NCBI GenBank assembly: GCA_946479205.1
Contig: CAMLFJ010000014.1
Span: forward strand, 1-15,580
Direction of reading: 5' to 3'
Source: an uncultured bacterium
GTDB lineage: Bacteria; Methylomirabilota; Methylomirabilia; Rokubacteriales; CSP1-6
DNA length: 15,580 bases
Both the position numbers and the translations under genes were made by a program. The notes under the pieces were generated by a model. The model had not been told where the DNA came from and ran no database searches. It worked only from the letters and a program-made list of their open reading frames with translations. Position 1 is the stretch's first letter. Each line of letters starts with the position of its first letter. Of this stretch, positions 6,043 to 14,116 are shown in pieces.

Positions 6043-7737
6043 ATGACGCCACGCTCCCCATCGGTCGGTTTCCGCGCCGTCCTCGCCCTTGGCTTGATGA
6101 TCGGTTTCTACGCGCTGGCCCTCGGGCTCGCGGGCTCGCTGCTCTGGGTTCCGTACGCGGCGCTCAACTACGCGTACCGCATTCCCGTCAAGCTGGCCCT
6201 CGGGTGCCTCGTCGGCGGGATCGTCATCCTCTGGTCCATCCTGCCGCGGCCGGATCGCTTCGAAGCGCCCGGTCCCGAGCTTCTGCCCGCCAAGCACCCG
6301 AAGCTCTTCGGGATGATTCGCGGGGTGGCCCAGGCCACGAAGCAGGAGATGCCCGCCGAGGTCTATCTGGTGGGCGACATGAACGCGTGGGTCGCCCATC
6401 GGGGCGGGCTGATGGGCCTGGGCGCGCGCGGGATCATGGGGCTCGGCCTGCCGCTGCTGCAGACCCTCAGCGTCTCGGAGCTGCGCGCGGTCCTGGCCCA
6501 CGAGTTCGGGCACTACCACGGCGGTGACACGAAGCTCGGGCGGTTCGTCTACGTGACGCGCGCGGCGATCGGACGGACGCTCGAGAACCTGGGGCGCTAC
6601 GGGTCAATTCTTCAATTCCCGTTCATCTGGTACGGGCGGGTCTTCCTCCGCGTGTCCCACGCGGTCTCGCGCCGCCAGGAGCTGGCCGCCGACCGCCTCG
6701 CCGCGGAGGTGGTGGGCGCGCGCCCGCTGGCCGAGGGCCTGAAGAAGATCGACGTCGCCGCGCCCGTGTTCGGCTACTACTGGTCGAACGAGGTGGCGCC
6801 GGTGCTGCGAGCCGGTTTCGTTCCCCCGCTCGCCGCCGGCTTCCAGCAGTTCGTGGCCGGCGAGATCGGCCAGAAGGCGATGGCCGCCGCCCGCGAGCGT
6901 TCGCTCAGCGGAGGCAAGGGCGACGTCTTCGACACGCATCCCCCGCTGCGCGAGCGGCTCCTCGCACTCCAAGGCCTCCCTCCCGGCGCCGCCACCGACG
7001 CCGATCCCCTCGCGATCACGCTGCTGGCCGACCCGCAGGCGCTCGAGCGCGCGGTGATCGCCCCGGTTCTGCCCACGACCGAAGACCGGAAGCTTCCGCC
7101 GATCCAGTGGAGCGAGGTCGGTGAGCACGTCTATCAGCCGGTTTACCAGAAGGAGAGCGAGGCCGCGGCCGCCCACTGCCGTCCGGTTCTCGTGGAGGCG
7201 CTCGGGCAGCAGGCGAGCACCCTGTCCGAGAGCCTCGGCGCCAAGCTGCTCCCCGACTGGGAAGTCACCTCGGCGGAGACGCGGCAGCATCGCGGGAACT
7301 GGGCGCTCGGCTCGGCGCTGGCGGCCGCCCTCTCGCGGGCCGGGTGGACGACCGAGGCGCCCCCGGGCGAGCCGGTCGTGCTGAAGGCGCCGTCGGGCAC
7401 CCTCGATCCGTTCAAGACGGCGCAGGAGCTGGTGAAGGGCGCGATGACTGCGGAGGCCTGGGCGAAGGAGTGCGAGCGGCTGGGCATCGCGGGGCTCGAG
7501 CTGTTCGGCGCGGGCCCGGTCGCGCAGAGCGTGCCGGCGAGCGCGCCGGCGCGAGAGGCTCCGCGCGCGGTGGTGCGCGCTCCGGCGCCCGCGCCGGTGG
7601 CGGCGGTGGCGGACGCGGCCGCCCCCAGGACGCGGCGGTGCTGGCGGTGCAAGGAACCGATGGCGTTGCCCGCGGAGAGCGGCGGCGAGCGGCCGCGGTG
7701 CGCGAAGTGCGGGACGCTGCAGTGGGTGCCGGTGTAG
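6043..7737 (+). CDS. M48-family membrane metallopeptidase with C-terminal zinc ribbon
   Basis: This 564-residue protein has two N-terminal membrane helices (about 12-35 and 48-67), then an M48 (HtpX/Ste24-like) zinc protease domain. The catalytic motif is HEFGH (His153, Glu154, His157) in LAHEFGHYHGGD. The third zinc ligand is probably Glu213 in RRQELAADRLAAE, where Asp217 is also typical. The family HPPLRERL motif is near His299. Such enzymes cleave membrane or misfolded proteins in envelope quality control. After the protease come about 150 residues of unassigned sequence, an Ala/Pro linker (about 510-530), and a CxxC...CxxC zinc ribbon (Cys533, 536, 553, 556) ending six residues before the stop region. 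The ATG at 6043 has GGAGG seven bases upstream. The gene converges on the nuclease-helicase gene with a 12-base gap. The ribbon fusion and length (M48 enzymes are often near 300 residues) are unusual. Confidence 0.9.
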   Translation: MTPRSPSVGFRAVLALGLMIGFYALALGLAGSLLWVPYAALNYAYRIPVKLALGCLVGGIVILWSILPRPDRFEAPGPELLPAKHPKLFGMIRGVAQATKQEMPAEVYLVGDMNAWVAHRGGLMGLGARGIMGLGLPLLQTLSVSELRAVLAHEFGHYHGGDTKLGRFVYVTRAAIGRTLENLGRYGSILQFPFIWYGRVFLRVSHAVSRRQELAADRLAAEVVGARPLAEGLKKIDVAAPVFGYYWSNEVAPVLRAGFVPPLAAGFQQFVAGEIGQKAMAAARERSLSGGKGDVFDTHPPLRERLLALQGLPPGAATDADPLAITLLADPQALERAVIAPVLPTTEDRKLPPIQWSEVGEHVYQPVYQKESEAAAAHCRPVLVEALGQQASTLSESLGAKLLPDWEVTSAETRQHRGNWALGSALAAALSRAGWTTEAPPGEPVVLKAPSGTLDPFKTAQELVKGAMTAEAWAKECERLGIAGLELFGAGPVAQSVPASAPAREAPRAVVRAPAPAPVAAVADAAAPRTRRCWRCKEPMALPAESGGERPRCAKCGTLQWVPV

Positions 7738-7749
7738 CGGATTCGAGCC

Positions 7750-10700
7750 TCAGCTCTCCGCGTACTCGACCAGCCGGCAGAGCGCGTTGACCAGCTGCAT
7801 CTCCTCGATGGACTGGCAGCGGGCTTCCAGGAGGCGGGGCGAGCAGACCAGGACCGCAAGGCACTGCGCGCGCGAGATGGCCACGTTCAGGCGGTTGCGG
7901 GAGAAGAGGAACGTGAGGCTGCGGGGCACGTCCTCGCCGCTGGAGGTGGCCATCGAGAAGAAGACGATGGGCGCCTCCTGCCCCTGGAACTTGTCGACGG
8001 TCCCGACGCGGACCCCGGCCGGCAGGGCGGTGCGGAGCCGGAGGACCTGGGCGTTGTAGGGCGCCACGACCATGAAGTCGTCCTCGCGGAGCGGGCGGGT
8101 CGTGCCGTTGGCGTCGGTGAAGGTGCCTCCGCGCATGGCCGCGATCCGCTTCGCGATCTCGGCCACCTCTTCGTCGGAGGAGGACCGGTTGCCGTCGTGG
8201 TCGACCGGGGCGAACCGGATGCCCGTCCCGGCCGACGTGGTGCGGCGGGCCGCCGACGCGTCGGAGTGCAGCCGGCCCGCGTAGACGATCTCCGAGATGA
8301 AGTCGGACACACCCGGGTGCATGCGGAAGCTGCGCTCGAGGAACACGCCGCGGTCCTCTGGAATGGTCGGGGCGTCGCCGAGCAGGTGCTCGAGGACGGA
8401 GGCGCCCGAGCCCGAGGGGTGCACGGCCTGGGAGACCTGGGCGAGCTGGAGGGGATCGCCGAGGAGGATCAGGTTGCGGGCCGACGTGCCCATCGCGAGC
8501 GCGTCCGCCAGCGAGATCTGGCCGGCCTCGTCCAGGACGAGATAGTCCAGCGCGCCGTCGAGCTTCTCGCGGGAGAAGAGCCAGGCGGTGCCGGCCAGGA
8601 GCCGGACGTCGGGGCCGGCGCCCTCGAAGGTCGCGTTGTCCTCGTCGGATTTGATGAGCTCGCCGTCGTACTCGGACTCGGGGTTGCCGGTGGATTTCTT
8701 CAGCCCCTTGAAGCGCACGCCCGCCTCGCGCGCGACCTTCTCGATCTCGGCCAGCAGGTTGTGGATTGCCTTGTGGCTCTGGGCCGCGATGCCGACGCGC
8801 CGCCCACTGGCCAGCAGATGGACGACGATCCGCGCGCCCGTCCACGTCTTGCCGGTGCCGGGCGGCCCCTGCAGGAAGAGGTAGCTCCCGTCCAGCCCGA
8901 GGGCGAGCGCCTTCATCTCTGCCAGATCCGTGGTCTGGATCGTGGCGCCGGGGGCGCGGCCGTGGATGCGAGGGCGCTCGCGCGCGAGGATGGCCCGGAG
9001 CGCCCGGTAGCGGTCGGCCCCGGCGCGGATCGATTCGCCGACGCGCAGGAGGGCCGCGCGTTGAGTCGGAGTGTCGATGGGGCCCCCCGCGATGATCGCC
9101 TCGGGCAGGGAGCTCCCGCCGGCCTTCGGACCCCGCAGGAGACGGAGCGTGCCGACGGTGCCGGCATCGTCGATCTCCACGATCTCGCCGGCGGGCCTTC
9201 CGGTCGCCGGGTCGTGCACCGTGAGTCCTGGACGCAGCTTGTGGTCCTGGAGCGGGAAGGTGAGGGTGTAGACGAGCGACCGCTTCACCGGTCTGGGCGG
9301 CGTGCCGCGATCGGTGGCGAGATACGCGATCGCCTCGGTGTCCTCCAGCAGCTCGTCCGGCGACTTGCGGAGCCGGTCGAAGTAGGCCCACCAGGCGGGA
9401 CGGGCCTCGCGCCGGTGGTACTCGAGCAGCTCGCCCGCGAGCCAGCGGGGTGAGCCGGGCTCGGCTCCCTCGACCAGCGCCTGGCGCAGTCGCCCGCGCG
9501 CGTCGAGGGCCTCGGTGGCTTCGGGGGACAGCGGCTGCGCTTCCGGCGGATCCGGCCACGGCAGGTCCGACGGGCGGATCCGGTGCAGCCACTCGAGCAG
9601 GCCCAGCGTGGCGAGGCAGTCCTCGCGATTGTAGGCCGCGATCTCGTCGAGCAGCGGCTCGTCCCGCTGGTGCAGCCAGCGCTCGTAGTGGAGGATGGCC
9701 TGCGTGCCCGACTGCACCGGCCCGCTCCGGACGAAGTCGAAGAGGGCCTCGACGTCCTTGAGGGAATAGCTGGGTACCCCCGCGCGCAGCGCCTGGCGCA
9801 GGATCGTGTGCAGGTCCACGAAGACCTTCCGGCGGAGCAGGTCGTCCACCTGGGCCTCGCGCGAGACGTACTCGGCCATCAGCCGCTTGAGCGTGCTCGG
9901 CTCCGAGCCGCTGAAGTGGTAGACGTGCAGATCGGGATGCGCGGCGAGCCGCGCGTGGACGAGGTCGACCAGGCCCTCGAATGCCCGGCGCTCGCCGTCG
10001 CGGTCGTGCGCCCAGAACGCCTGGTACCGCGGCTCGGGCCCGTCGAGCAGGAGCACCCCGAACAGGTACTCGAGGCCGCTCGCGGGCTCGAAGAAGGGAT
10101 GGCCCTCGAGATCGAAGATCACGTCGCCGGGCGATCGCGGCGGCAGCCCCGCGAAGCCTCGGCCGGGCTCGGGGTCGAGCGGCCGCCACTCGAGCGAGCC
10201 CGTGCGTTGCCGGATGAGCTGCAACCCGGCCTGCTCGCGCAGCCCCTGGAGCGAGGACGTCGCGATCCTGGGCACCGCGAGGGCGGCCGGCGTCTGGGCC
10301 AGCGCGGCCAGGGTATTGATGCCGCCGGCGAAGAGCCGCTTCACCTGGATTCGCTGGATGCCCGCCACCCGCACGACGTGGTCCTCGCGCTCCAGCTGGT
10401 CGTCGCAGGGCTTCCGGTAGTCGCAGAACGAGCAGTGGTGGCACGGGTAGGGGCCGGTCGGGGGCCGGGCGCCCACCGCGGCGCCGAAGCGCTCGCGCAC
10501 GCGCCGGAAGTAGGCGGTCACGTCGGCCAGCCGGATCGCGACGCGCTCGCGGGTGCCGAGGACGACGTAGGCCAGGTCGGGCGCCAGCTCCTGCGTGTCG
10601 GCCAGGGCCTGGCTGTAAAAGGAGAGCTGCAGCGCGTGCTCCGGCCGCGGATGCCGCGCCAGCTTGGTGTCCAGCACCTGGTAGCTCCACGGCCCCAGGG

Positions 10701-11073
10701 CGGACGGCCGGTCCACGCGCTCCAGGAAATCCGCGATGCCGCGCCAGCCCTCGGAGAGGAAGACGGCCTGGTAGACGTAGTCGGCGCCCGCCCGCATCGC
10801 CTCCGCGGTGCGGCGGGTCCCGTCCTCGAAGTCGCGCGCCGTGTTCAGGCGCACCTCGACCACGTCTCGGCCGGTGGCGCGGAGCGTCTCGAGGAAAGCC
10901 TGCTCGTGCTCCTGGCCCTTGGTCCGGAGAAGCTCCGCGTAGGCGTTCTCGTAGCTCGGGCGCCGTCCGGCCCGGAGGGCCGTGGCCAGGTCCAGCTGCG
11001 TGAGGTGCTCGCAGGCCAGGAAGTTGCCGAGGTCGGAAGGGGAGAAGAGCAGCCGGCCGTCGCGGTGCTGCAT
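7750..11073 (-). CDS. TM0106-family RecB/Cas4-like nuclease fused to RNase H-like domain and SF1 (Dna2/UPF1-like) helicase
   Basis: This 1107-residue protein acts on nucleic acid and has three modules. (1) Residues 1-225: a PD-(D/E)XK nuclease with HE (56-57), Asp115, DTK (135-137) and the RecB QxxxY motif (Gln149, Tyr153). It has a likely Fe-S site from Cys21 plus CxxCx5C (Cys214, 217, 223), the AddB/Cas4 pattern; Cys211 is extra. (2) About 315-500: a DEDD/RNase H-like exonuclease with DLE (321-323), probable Asp420 and Asp485 in YNREDC. (3) About 670-1100: a superfamily 1B helicase with Walker A GPPGTGKT (736-743), Walker B LDEAGQ (847-852), GDPLQL (872-877), VDKFQGQE (1026-1033) and NVAISRA (1063-1069). 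All key residues are present. The ATG at 11073 precedes LLFSPSDLGNFLACEH, the start of the nuclease; the frame is open far upstream but antisense to the amidohydrolase. The ribosome site is weak (GGGAG, about 13 bases away). Likely role in DNA repair, replication or defence; the family is uncharacterised to my knowledge. Confidence 0.92.
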   Translation of the reverse strand: MQHRDGRLLFSPSDLGNFLACEHLTQLDLATALRAGRRPSYENAYAELLRTKGQEHEQAFLETLRATGRDVVEVRLNTARDFEDGTRRTAEAMRAGADYVYQAVFLSEGWRGIADFLERVDRPSALGPWSYQVLDTKLARHPRPEHALQLSFYSQALADTQELAPDLAYVVLGTRERVAIRLADVTAYFRRVRERFGAAVGARPPTGPYPCHHCSFCDYRKPCDDQLEREDHVVRVAGIQRIQVKRLFAGGINTLAALAQTPAALAVPRIATSSLQGLREQAGLQLIRQRTGSLEWRPLDPEPGRGFAGLPPRSPGDVIFDLEGHPFFEPASGLEYLFGVLLLDGPEPRYQAFWAHDRDGERRAFEGLVDLVHARLAAHPDLHVYHFSGSEPSTLKRLMAEYVSREAQVDDLLRRKVFVDLHTILRQALRAGVPSYSLKDVEALFDFVRSGPVQSGTQAILHYERWLHQRDEPLLDEIAAYNREDCLATLGLLEWLHRIRPSDLPWPDPPEAQPLSPEATEALDARGRLRQALVEGAEPGSPRWLAGELLEYHRREARPAWWAYFDRLRKSPDELLEDTEAIAYLATDRGTPPRPVKRSLVYTLTFPLQDHKLRPGLTVHDPATGRPAGEIVEIDDAGTVGTLRLLRGPKAGGSSLPEAIIAGGPIDTPTQRAALLRVGESIRAGADRYRALRAILARERPRIHGRAPGATIQTTDLAEMKALALGLDGSYLFLQGPPGTGKTWTGARIVVHLLASGRRVGIAAQSHKAIHNLLAEIEKVAREAGVRFKGLKKSTGNPESEYDGELIKSDEDNATFEGAGPDVRLLAGTAWLFSREKLDGALDYLVLDEAGQISLADALAMGTSARNLILLGDPLQLAQVSQAVHPSGSGASVLEHLLGDAPTIPEDRGVFLERSFRMHPGVSDFISEIVYAGRLHSDASAARRTTSAGTGIRFAPVDHDGNRSSSDEEVAEIAKRIAAMRGGTFTDANGTTRPLREDDFMVVAPYNAQVLRLRTALPAGVRVGTVDKFQGQEAPIVFFSMATSSGEDVPRSLTFLFSRNRLNVAISRAQCLAVLVCSPRLLEARCQSIEEMQLVNALCRLVEYAES

Positions 11074-11139
11074 GCCCGCATATGTTCTCCCGGAAAGAAG
11101 GGCTCGACAAGGCGGCGGACGTGTGGCAGAAGACAGCCC
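11074..11139. promoter_or_regulatory. Divergent intergenic region between nuclease-helicase and amidohydrolase
   Basis: These 66 bases separate two divergent start codons, so promoters for both genes should lie here or inside the coding ends. No convincing -35/-10 pair or strong Shine-Dalgarno was recognised on either strand, which also leaves both start sites less certain than elsewhere in the window. Confidence 0.4.
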
Positions 11140-12240
11140 ATGCTCTTCACGTGCCCGGCCAACGCGGCGCGGGGCGGCGGGTCGCGATCCCGCGCGGCCG
11201 GCCGCCGCCCCTTCTGCGTCGACATCCATTGCCACGTGCACCATCCCGTCGCGGACGAGATGGTCAAGCACCTGGCCTCGCCCGACCGGGAGCCGTCGGC
11301 CCGGTTCTCGAACGAGCTCTCGCGGGCCACCAACCGCAAGCAGATGGAGAACGTCTGGTCCTGCCTCACGTCCGTCGAGCAGCGACTGCGCGACATGGAC
11401 AAGATGGGCGTGGACGTCCAGGCCATCTCGCCGTCGCCCTTCCATTTCCTGTACTGGCTCGAGCCCGAGCTGGCCCGGAAGGTGAGCCGGTCGGTGAACG
11501 AGCACCTGGCCTCGATCGTCAAGGCGCATCCCGATCGGTTCGTCGCGCTCGGGCACGTGCCGCTGCAGGCGCCGGACCTCGCGGCCGAGGAGCTCGCGTA
11601 CTGCGTCACCCAGCTCGGGTTCCGGGGCGCCGAGATCGGCACCAACGTGGTCGGAGCCGAGGTCTCGCGGGGCCGGGACCAGTTCTGGCGGAAGGCCCAG
11701 GAGCTCGACGTCGTCCTCTTCATGCATCCGAACGGCTTCACCCAGGGCGACCGGCTCGCGGATCACTACTTCACCAACGTCATCGGCAACCCGCTCGACA
11801 CCACGGTGGCGCTCGGCCATCTCGTCTTCGACGGGGTGCTCGAGCGGTTCCCGAAGCTCAAGCTGGTGGCCGCCCACGGCGGCGGCTACGTTGCCCACTA
11901 CCCGGCGCGGATGGATCACGTGTGGGGCGCGCGGGCCGACGCGCGGACCGTGCTCAAGAACACCCCGCGCCGGTCGCTGGCCCGGGTCTACTTCGACACG
12001 ATCGTCTTCGACCGGACCCAGCTCGAGCATCTGGTCAAGCTGTGGGGCGCCGACCACGTGCTCGCCGGCACCGACTATCCCTACGACATGGGGATGTACG
12101 ACCCGCGCGGCTTCGTGGAGAGTGCCGGCTCCCTCAAGGCGGCGGACAAGGCGAAGATCCTGGGGCTCAACGCGGCCCGGCTGCTCAAGATCAAGGCGCC
12201 GGCGCCCCCGAAAGCGGGGCGGGCGCGCGGCCGTCGATAG
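11140..12240 (+). CDS. Amidohydrolase_2 family protein (ACMSD-like decarboxylase/hydrolase)
   Basis: This 366-residue TIM-barrel metal enzyme has an HxH motif at His30-Cys-His32 (VDIHCHVHHP) on strand 1. His196 (LFMHPNGF), His246 (AAHGGGYVAH) and Asp312 (LAGTDYPYDMG) complete the metal and catalytic set of the ACMSD group. Relatives decarboxylate or hydrolyse aromatic or muconate-type acids (aminocarboxymuconate semialdehyde, resorcylate, carboxyvanillate). ATG 11140 is the only in-frame start before the HxH motif that avoids the antisense region. It has no good ribosome site and gives about 25 atypical Arg/Gly-rich residues before the barrel, so the true start is uncertain. It leads a rightward gene set (VOC, binding protein, LivH, LivM) and diverges from the nuclease-helicase gene with 66 bases between starts. 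The pairing with a VOC protein suggests ring-compound catabolism, which is inference. Confidence 0.87.
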   Translation: MLFTCPANAARGGGSRSRAAGRRPFCVDIHCHVHHPVADEMVKHLASPDREPSARFSNELSRATNRKQMENVWSCLTSVEQRLRDMDKMGVDVQAISPSPFHFLYWLEPELARKVSRSVNEHLASIVKAHPDRFVALGHVPLQAPDLAAEELAYCVTQLGFRGAEIGTNVVGAEVSRGRDQFWRKAQELDVVLFMHPNGFTQGDRLADHYFTNVIGNPLDTTVALGHLVFDGVLERFPKLKLVAAHGGGYVAHYPARMDHVWGARADARTVLKNTPRRSLARVYFDTIVFDRTQLEHLVKLWGADHVLAGTDYPYDMGMYDPRGFVESAGSLKAADKAKILGLNAARLLKIKAPAPPKAGRARGRR

Positions 12241-12296
12241 GAGTATTCTCTCCGGGCGTCCGAGCTGCGGTCCGAGCCGGAGCGGGGGAGGGACCG
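12241..12296 (+). promoter_or_regulatory. Short spacer before the second VOC gene
   Basis: This 56-base spacer holds the ribosome site GGAGGG (12287-12292) and an eight-base direct repeat GTCCGAGC (12258-12265 and 12270-12277, 12-base period). A TATTCT hexamer (12244-12249) resembles a -10 box but lacks a -35 partner, so an internal promoter is only a possibility. Confidence 0.3.
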
Positions 12297-12836
12297 ATGG
12301 CAAGAGTGCTGGGGCTGGGCCACGTCGGGATCTACGTGCGCGACCTCGACCGGATGGTCGCGTTCTACCGCGACGTCATGGGCATGCGCGTGACCAAGCA
12401 GAACCAGCGCGCGGGCGTGTGCTTCCTGAGCGCGGATCCCGACTCGGTGGACCACGAGATCGCGCTCATGGCCGGCCGGCCCGATCCCGCCGATCCCCAC
12501 CTGATCAACCAGATCTCGATGCGGGTCGGGAGCCTCGACGATCTGCGGGTGATGCGGAAGCGCCTGGTCGCGGAGGGCTACCGCATCGAGGGCGTCGTGA
12601 ACCACGCCAGCGCGATCGGCTGCTACTTCTTCGATCCCGAAGGCAATCGGACCGAGGTGTTCTGGGTGACGGGCCGGCCGTGCTGGGTGCCGACCGCCAC
12701 CCCCATCGACATCGACCAGCCGGACGAAACCGTCCTCGCCGCGGTCGACCACGTCTGGAACCAGCTCCGTCACGTCCCGGTGGGCGGGCGGATGACCGAG
12801 GAGAGCGCAACCGTCGAGGTCACCCGCCAGCCCTAG
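12297..12836 (+). CDS. VOC-family protein (extradiol dioxygenase-like)
   Basis: This 179-residue protein has the vicinal oxygen chelate fold. LGHVGIYVRDLDRMVAFYRD opens the first module and FFDPEGNRTEVFW closes the second. His9 and Glu120 align with the first and last metal ligands of extradiol dioxygenases. The middle ligand is less clear: the usual His in the second module's first strand is replaced by NQISMRV, with His68 and His53 nearby as alternatives, so metal binding may be altered. The GRPCWVPTATPIDID segment and a 50-residue tail resemble the C-terminal part of catechol 2,3-dioxygenase-type enzymes. The ATG at 12297 has GGAGG five bases upstream (12287-12291). It lies 56 bases after the amidohydrolase and 24 bases before the binding protein, probably in one operon. 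Likely a dioxygenase or hydrolase-like step on the imported compound. Confidence 0.87.
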   Translation: MARVLGLGHVGIYVRDLDRMVAFYRDVMGMRVTKQNQRAGVCFLSADPDSVDHEIALMAGRPDPADPHLINQISMRVGSLDDLRVMRKRLVAEGYRIEGVVNHASAIGCYFFDPEGNRTEVFWVTGRPCWVPTATPIDIDQPDETVLAAVDHVWNQLRHVPVGGRMTEESATVEVTRQP

Positions 12837-12860
12837 CCCGTCCCTCCACAGGAGGCAGCA

Positions 12861-14099
12861 ATGTCGCTGACACTCAGCCGCCGTTCGTTCCTGGCCGGTA
12901 GCACCGGTCTCATCGCAGGGGCCGCCGCGCGGCCCACGCGGGCCCGGGCGCAGAGCAAGCCGATTCGGATCGGCCTCCTCACCGTGAAGACCGGCCCGCT
13001 CGCCGCGGGCGGCATCCAGATGGAGCAGGGCACGGTGCGCTTCTTCAAGGATCGCAACTACACCCTCGCCGGACGCAAGGTCGAGCTGGTCGTGGCCGAT
13101 ACCGGCGGAAACCCGGCCGGCACCAAGACCAAGACCCAGGAGCTAGTCGAGCGCGAGCACGTGGACATGATCTTCGGGCCGCTGGCCGCCTTCGAGCTGC
13201 TCGCCATCACCGACTACACCGCGCAGGCGAAGGTGCCGGTGCTGAGCCTGGCCGCCGCCGAGGACATGACGCAGCGCCGGCCCAACCCGTACTTCATCCG
13301 CGCCTCCGCCACCTCCTCCCAGAACATGCACCCGCTCGCCGACTACGCGGCGAAGGAGCTCAAGTTCAAAACCGTCATCACCCTCGCCGATGACTTCGCG
13401 TTCGGCCACGAGCAGATGGCCGGCTTCCAGCGCGTCTTCGAGGACGCGGGCGGCCGGGTGGTGAAGAAGCTGTGGCCGCCGCTCTCCACGCCCGACTACA
13501 CGCCGTACCTGGCCCAGATCAGCGGCGTGGACGCGGTGGTGCAGGGCTTCGCCGGCTCGAACCCGCTCAAGTTCATGAAGCAGTACCGGGATGCGGGCCT
13601 CAAGCTGCCGGTCCTGGGCGGGGGGCCGGCCTGCGACGACGCGCTGCTCAAGAGCTACGGCGACGAGGCGATCGGCATGATCACGTGCTCGGCCTACACC
13701 GGCGACCTCGACACCCCGAGCAACAAGCGGCTCATCGAGGGGATGGTGAAAGACTACGGCAACATCCCCGGCCTCTACTCGGCCGGCCTCTACATCAACG
13801 GCCAGGTCGCGGAGGCCGCGCTGGAGAAGACGGGCGGCAAGACCGACGACCGAGAGGCGATGAACCGGGCGCTGCGCGCGGTGGCGCTCACCGACACCCC
13901 GCGCGGGCCGTTCACCTTCGACCACTTCGGCAACGTGGTGGGCACCTTCTACATCCGGCGCTGCGAGCGCAAGGGCGACAAGCTCGTCAACACCACCATC
14001 AAGACGTACCCGAAGGTGAGCCAGTTCTGGACCTACGACGAGAAGTGGTTCCTGGCCCAGCCGGTCTACTCGCGTGACTATCCGCCCCTGAAGGGCTGA
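12861..14099 (+). CDS. Branched-chain amino acid-type ABC substrate-binding protein with Tat leader
   Basis: This 412-residue Peripla_BP_6 (LivJ/K-like) protein binds the imported compound outside the membrane. The leader SRRSFLAGSTGLIAGAAA (from residue 6, arginines 7-8) is a twin-arginine signal with a probable ARA-Q cleavage at 30/31. The mature protein begins KPIRIGLLTVKTGPLAAGG, the first ligand-binding lobe of the Leu/Ile/Val family. DMIFGPLAAFE and the long two-lobe layout are typical. The ATG at 12861 has AGGAGG five bases upstream (12850-12855). It is followed after 17 bases by LivH. Many Liv-type binding proteins next to catabolic genes bind aromatic acids, amides or urea rather than amino acids; with an amidohydrolase and a VOC enzyme upstream, an aromatic or carboxylic ligand is the likelier guess, not proven. 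Confidence 0.94.
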   Translation: MSLTLSRRSFLAGSTGLIAGAAARPTRARAQSKPIRIGLLTVKTGPLAAGGIQMEQGTVRFFKDRNYTLAGRKVELVVADTGGNPAGTKTKTQELVEREHVDMIFGPLAAFELLAITDYTAQAKVPVLSLAAAEDMTQRRPNPYFIRASATSSQNMHPLADYAAKELKFKTVITLADDFAFGHEQMAGFQRVFEDAGGRVVKKLWPPLSTPDYTPYLAQISGVDAVVQGFAGSNPLKFMKQYRDAGLKLPVLGGGPACDDALLKSYGDEAIGMITCSAYTGDLDTPSNKRLIEGMVKDYGNIPGLYSAGLYINGQVAEAALEKTGGKTDDREAMNRALRAVALTDTPRGPFTFDHFGNVVGTFYIRRCERKGDKLVNTTIKTYPKVSQFWTYDEKWFLAQPVYSRDYPPLKG

Positions 14100-14116
14100 T
14101 CGACGTCCGCTCCGCC

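Noticed and set aside
7750..11073. Cas4 or a CRISPR-associated locus
   Set aside because: The Fe-S nuclease resembles Cas4, but there are no repeats, spacers or cas1/cas2 genes in the window, and the fusion with RNase H-like and helicase domains fits the TM0106 family better.
7412..11110. 1232-residue minus-strand open frame overlapping the nuclease-helicase
   Set aside because: It lies in a shifted frame, is Arg/Pro/Ala-rich, and contains none of the helicase or nuclease motifs; a shadow frame.
9583..11139. Long plus-strand open frame running into the amidohydrolase, suggesting an 885-residue protein
   Set aside because: It is the antisense of the nuclease-helicase gene. The translation is low-complexity (Arg/Glu/Leu/Val-rich) with no domain until the amidohydrolase begins; GC-rich codon bias keeps the frame open.
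11074..12303. N-terminal extension of the nuclease-helicase to 1517 residues
   Set aside because: The extra 410 residues are the antisense of the amidohydrolase, with no recognisable domain; the ATG at 11073 sits just before the first conserved nuclease segment.
12861..14099. Antisense frames over the Liv binding protein (for example 13143-13925 minus)
   Set aside because: They are His/Arg/Val-rich shadow translations without motifs; the sense gene has a signal peptide, a ribosome site and a family-typical sequence.
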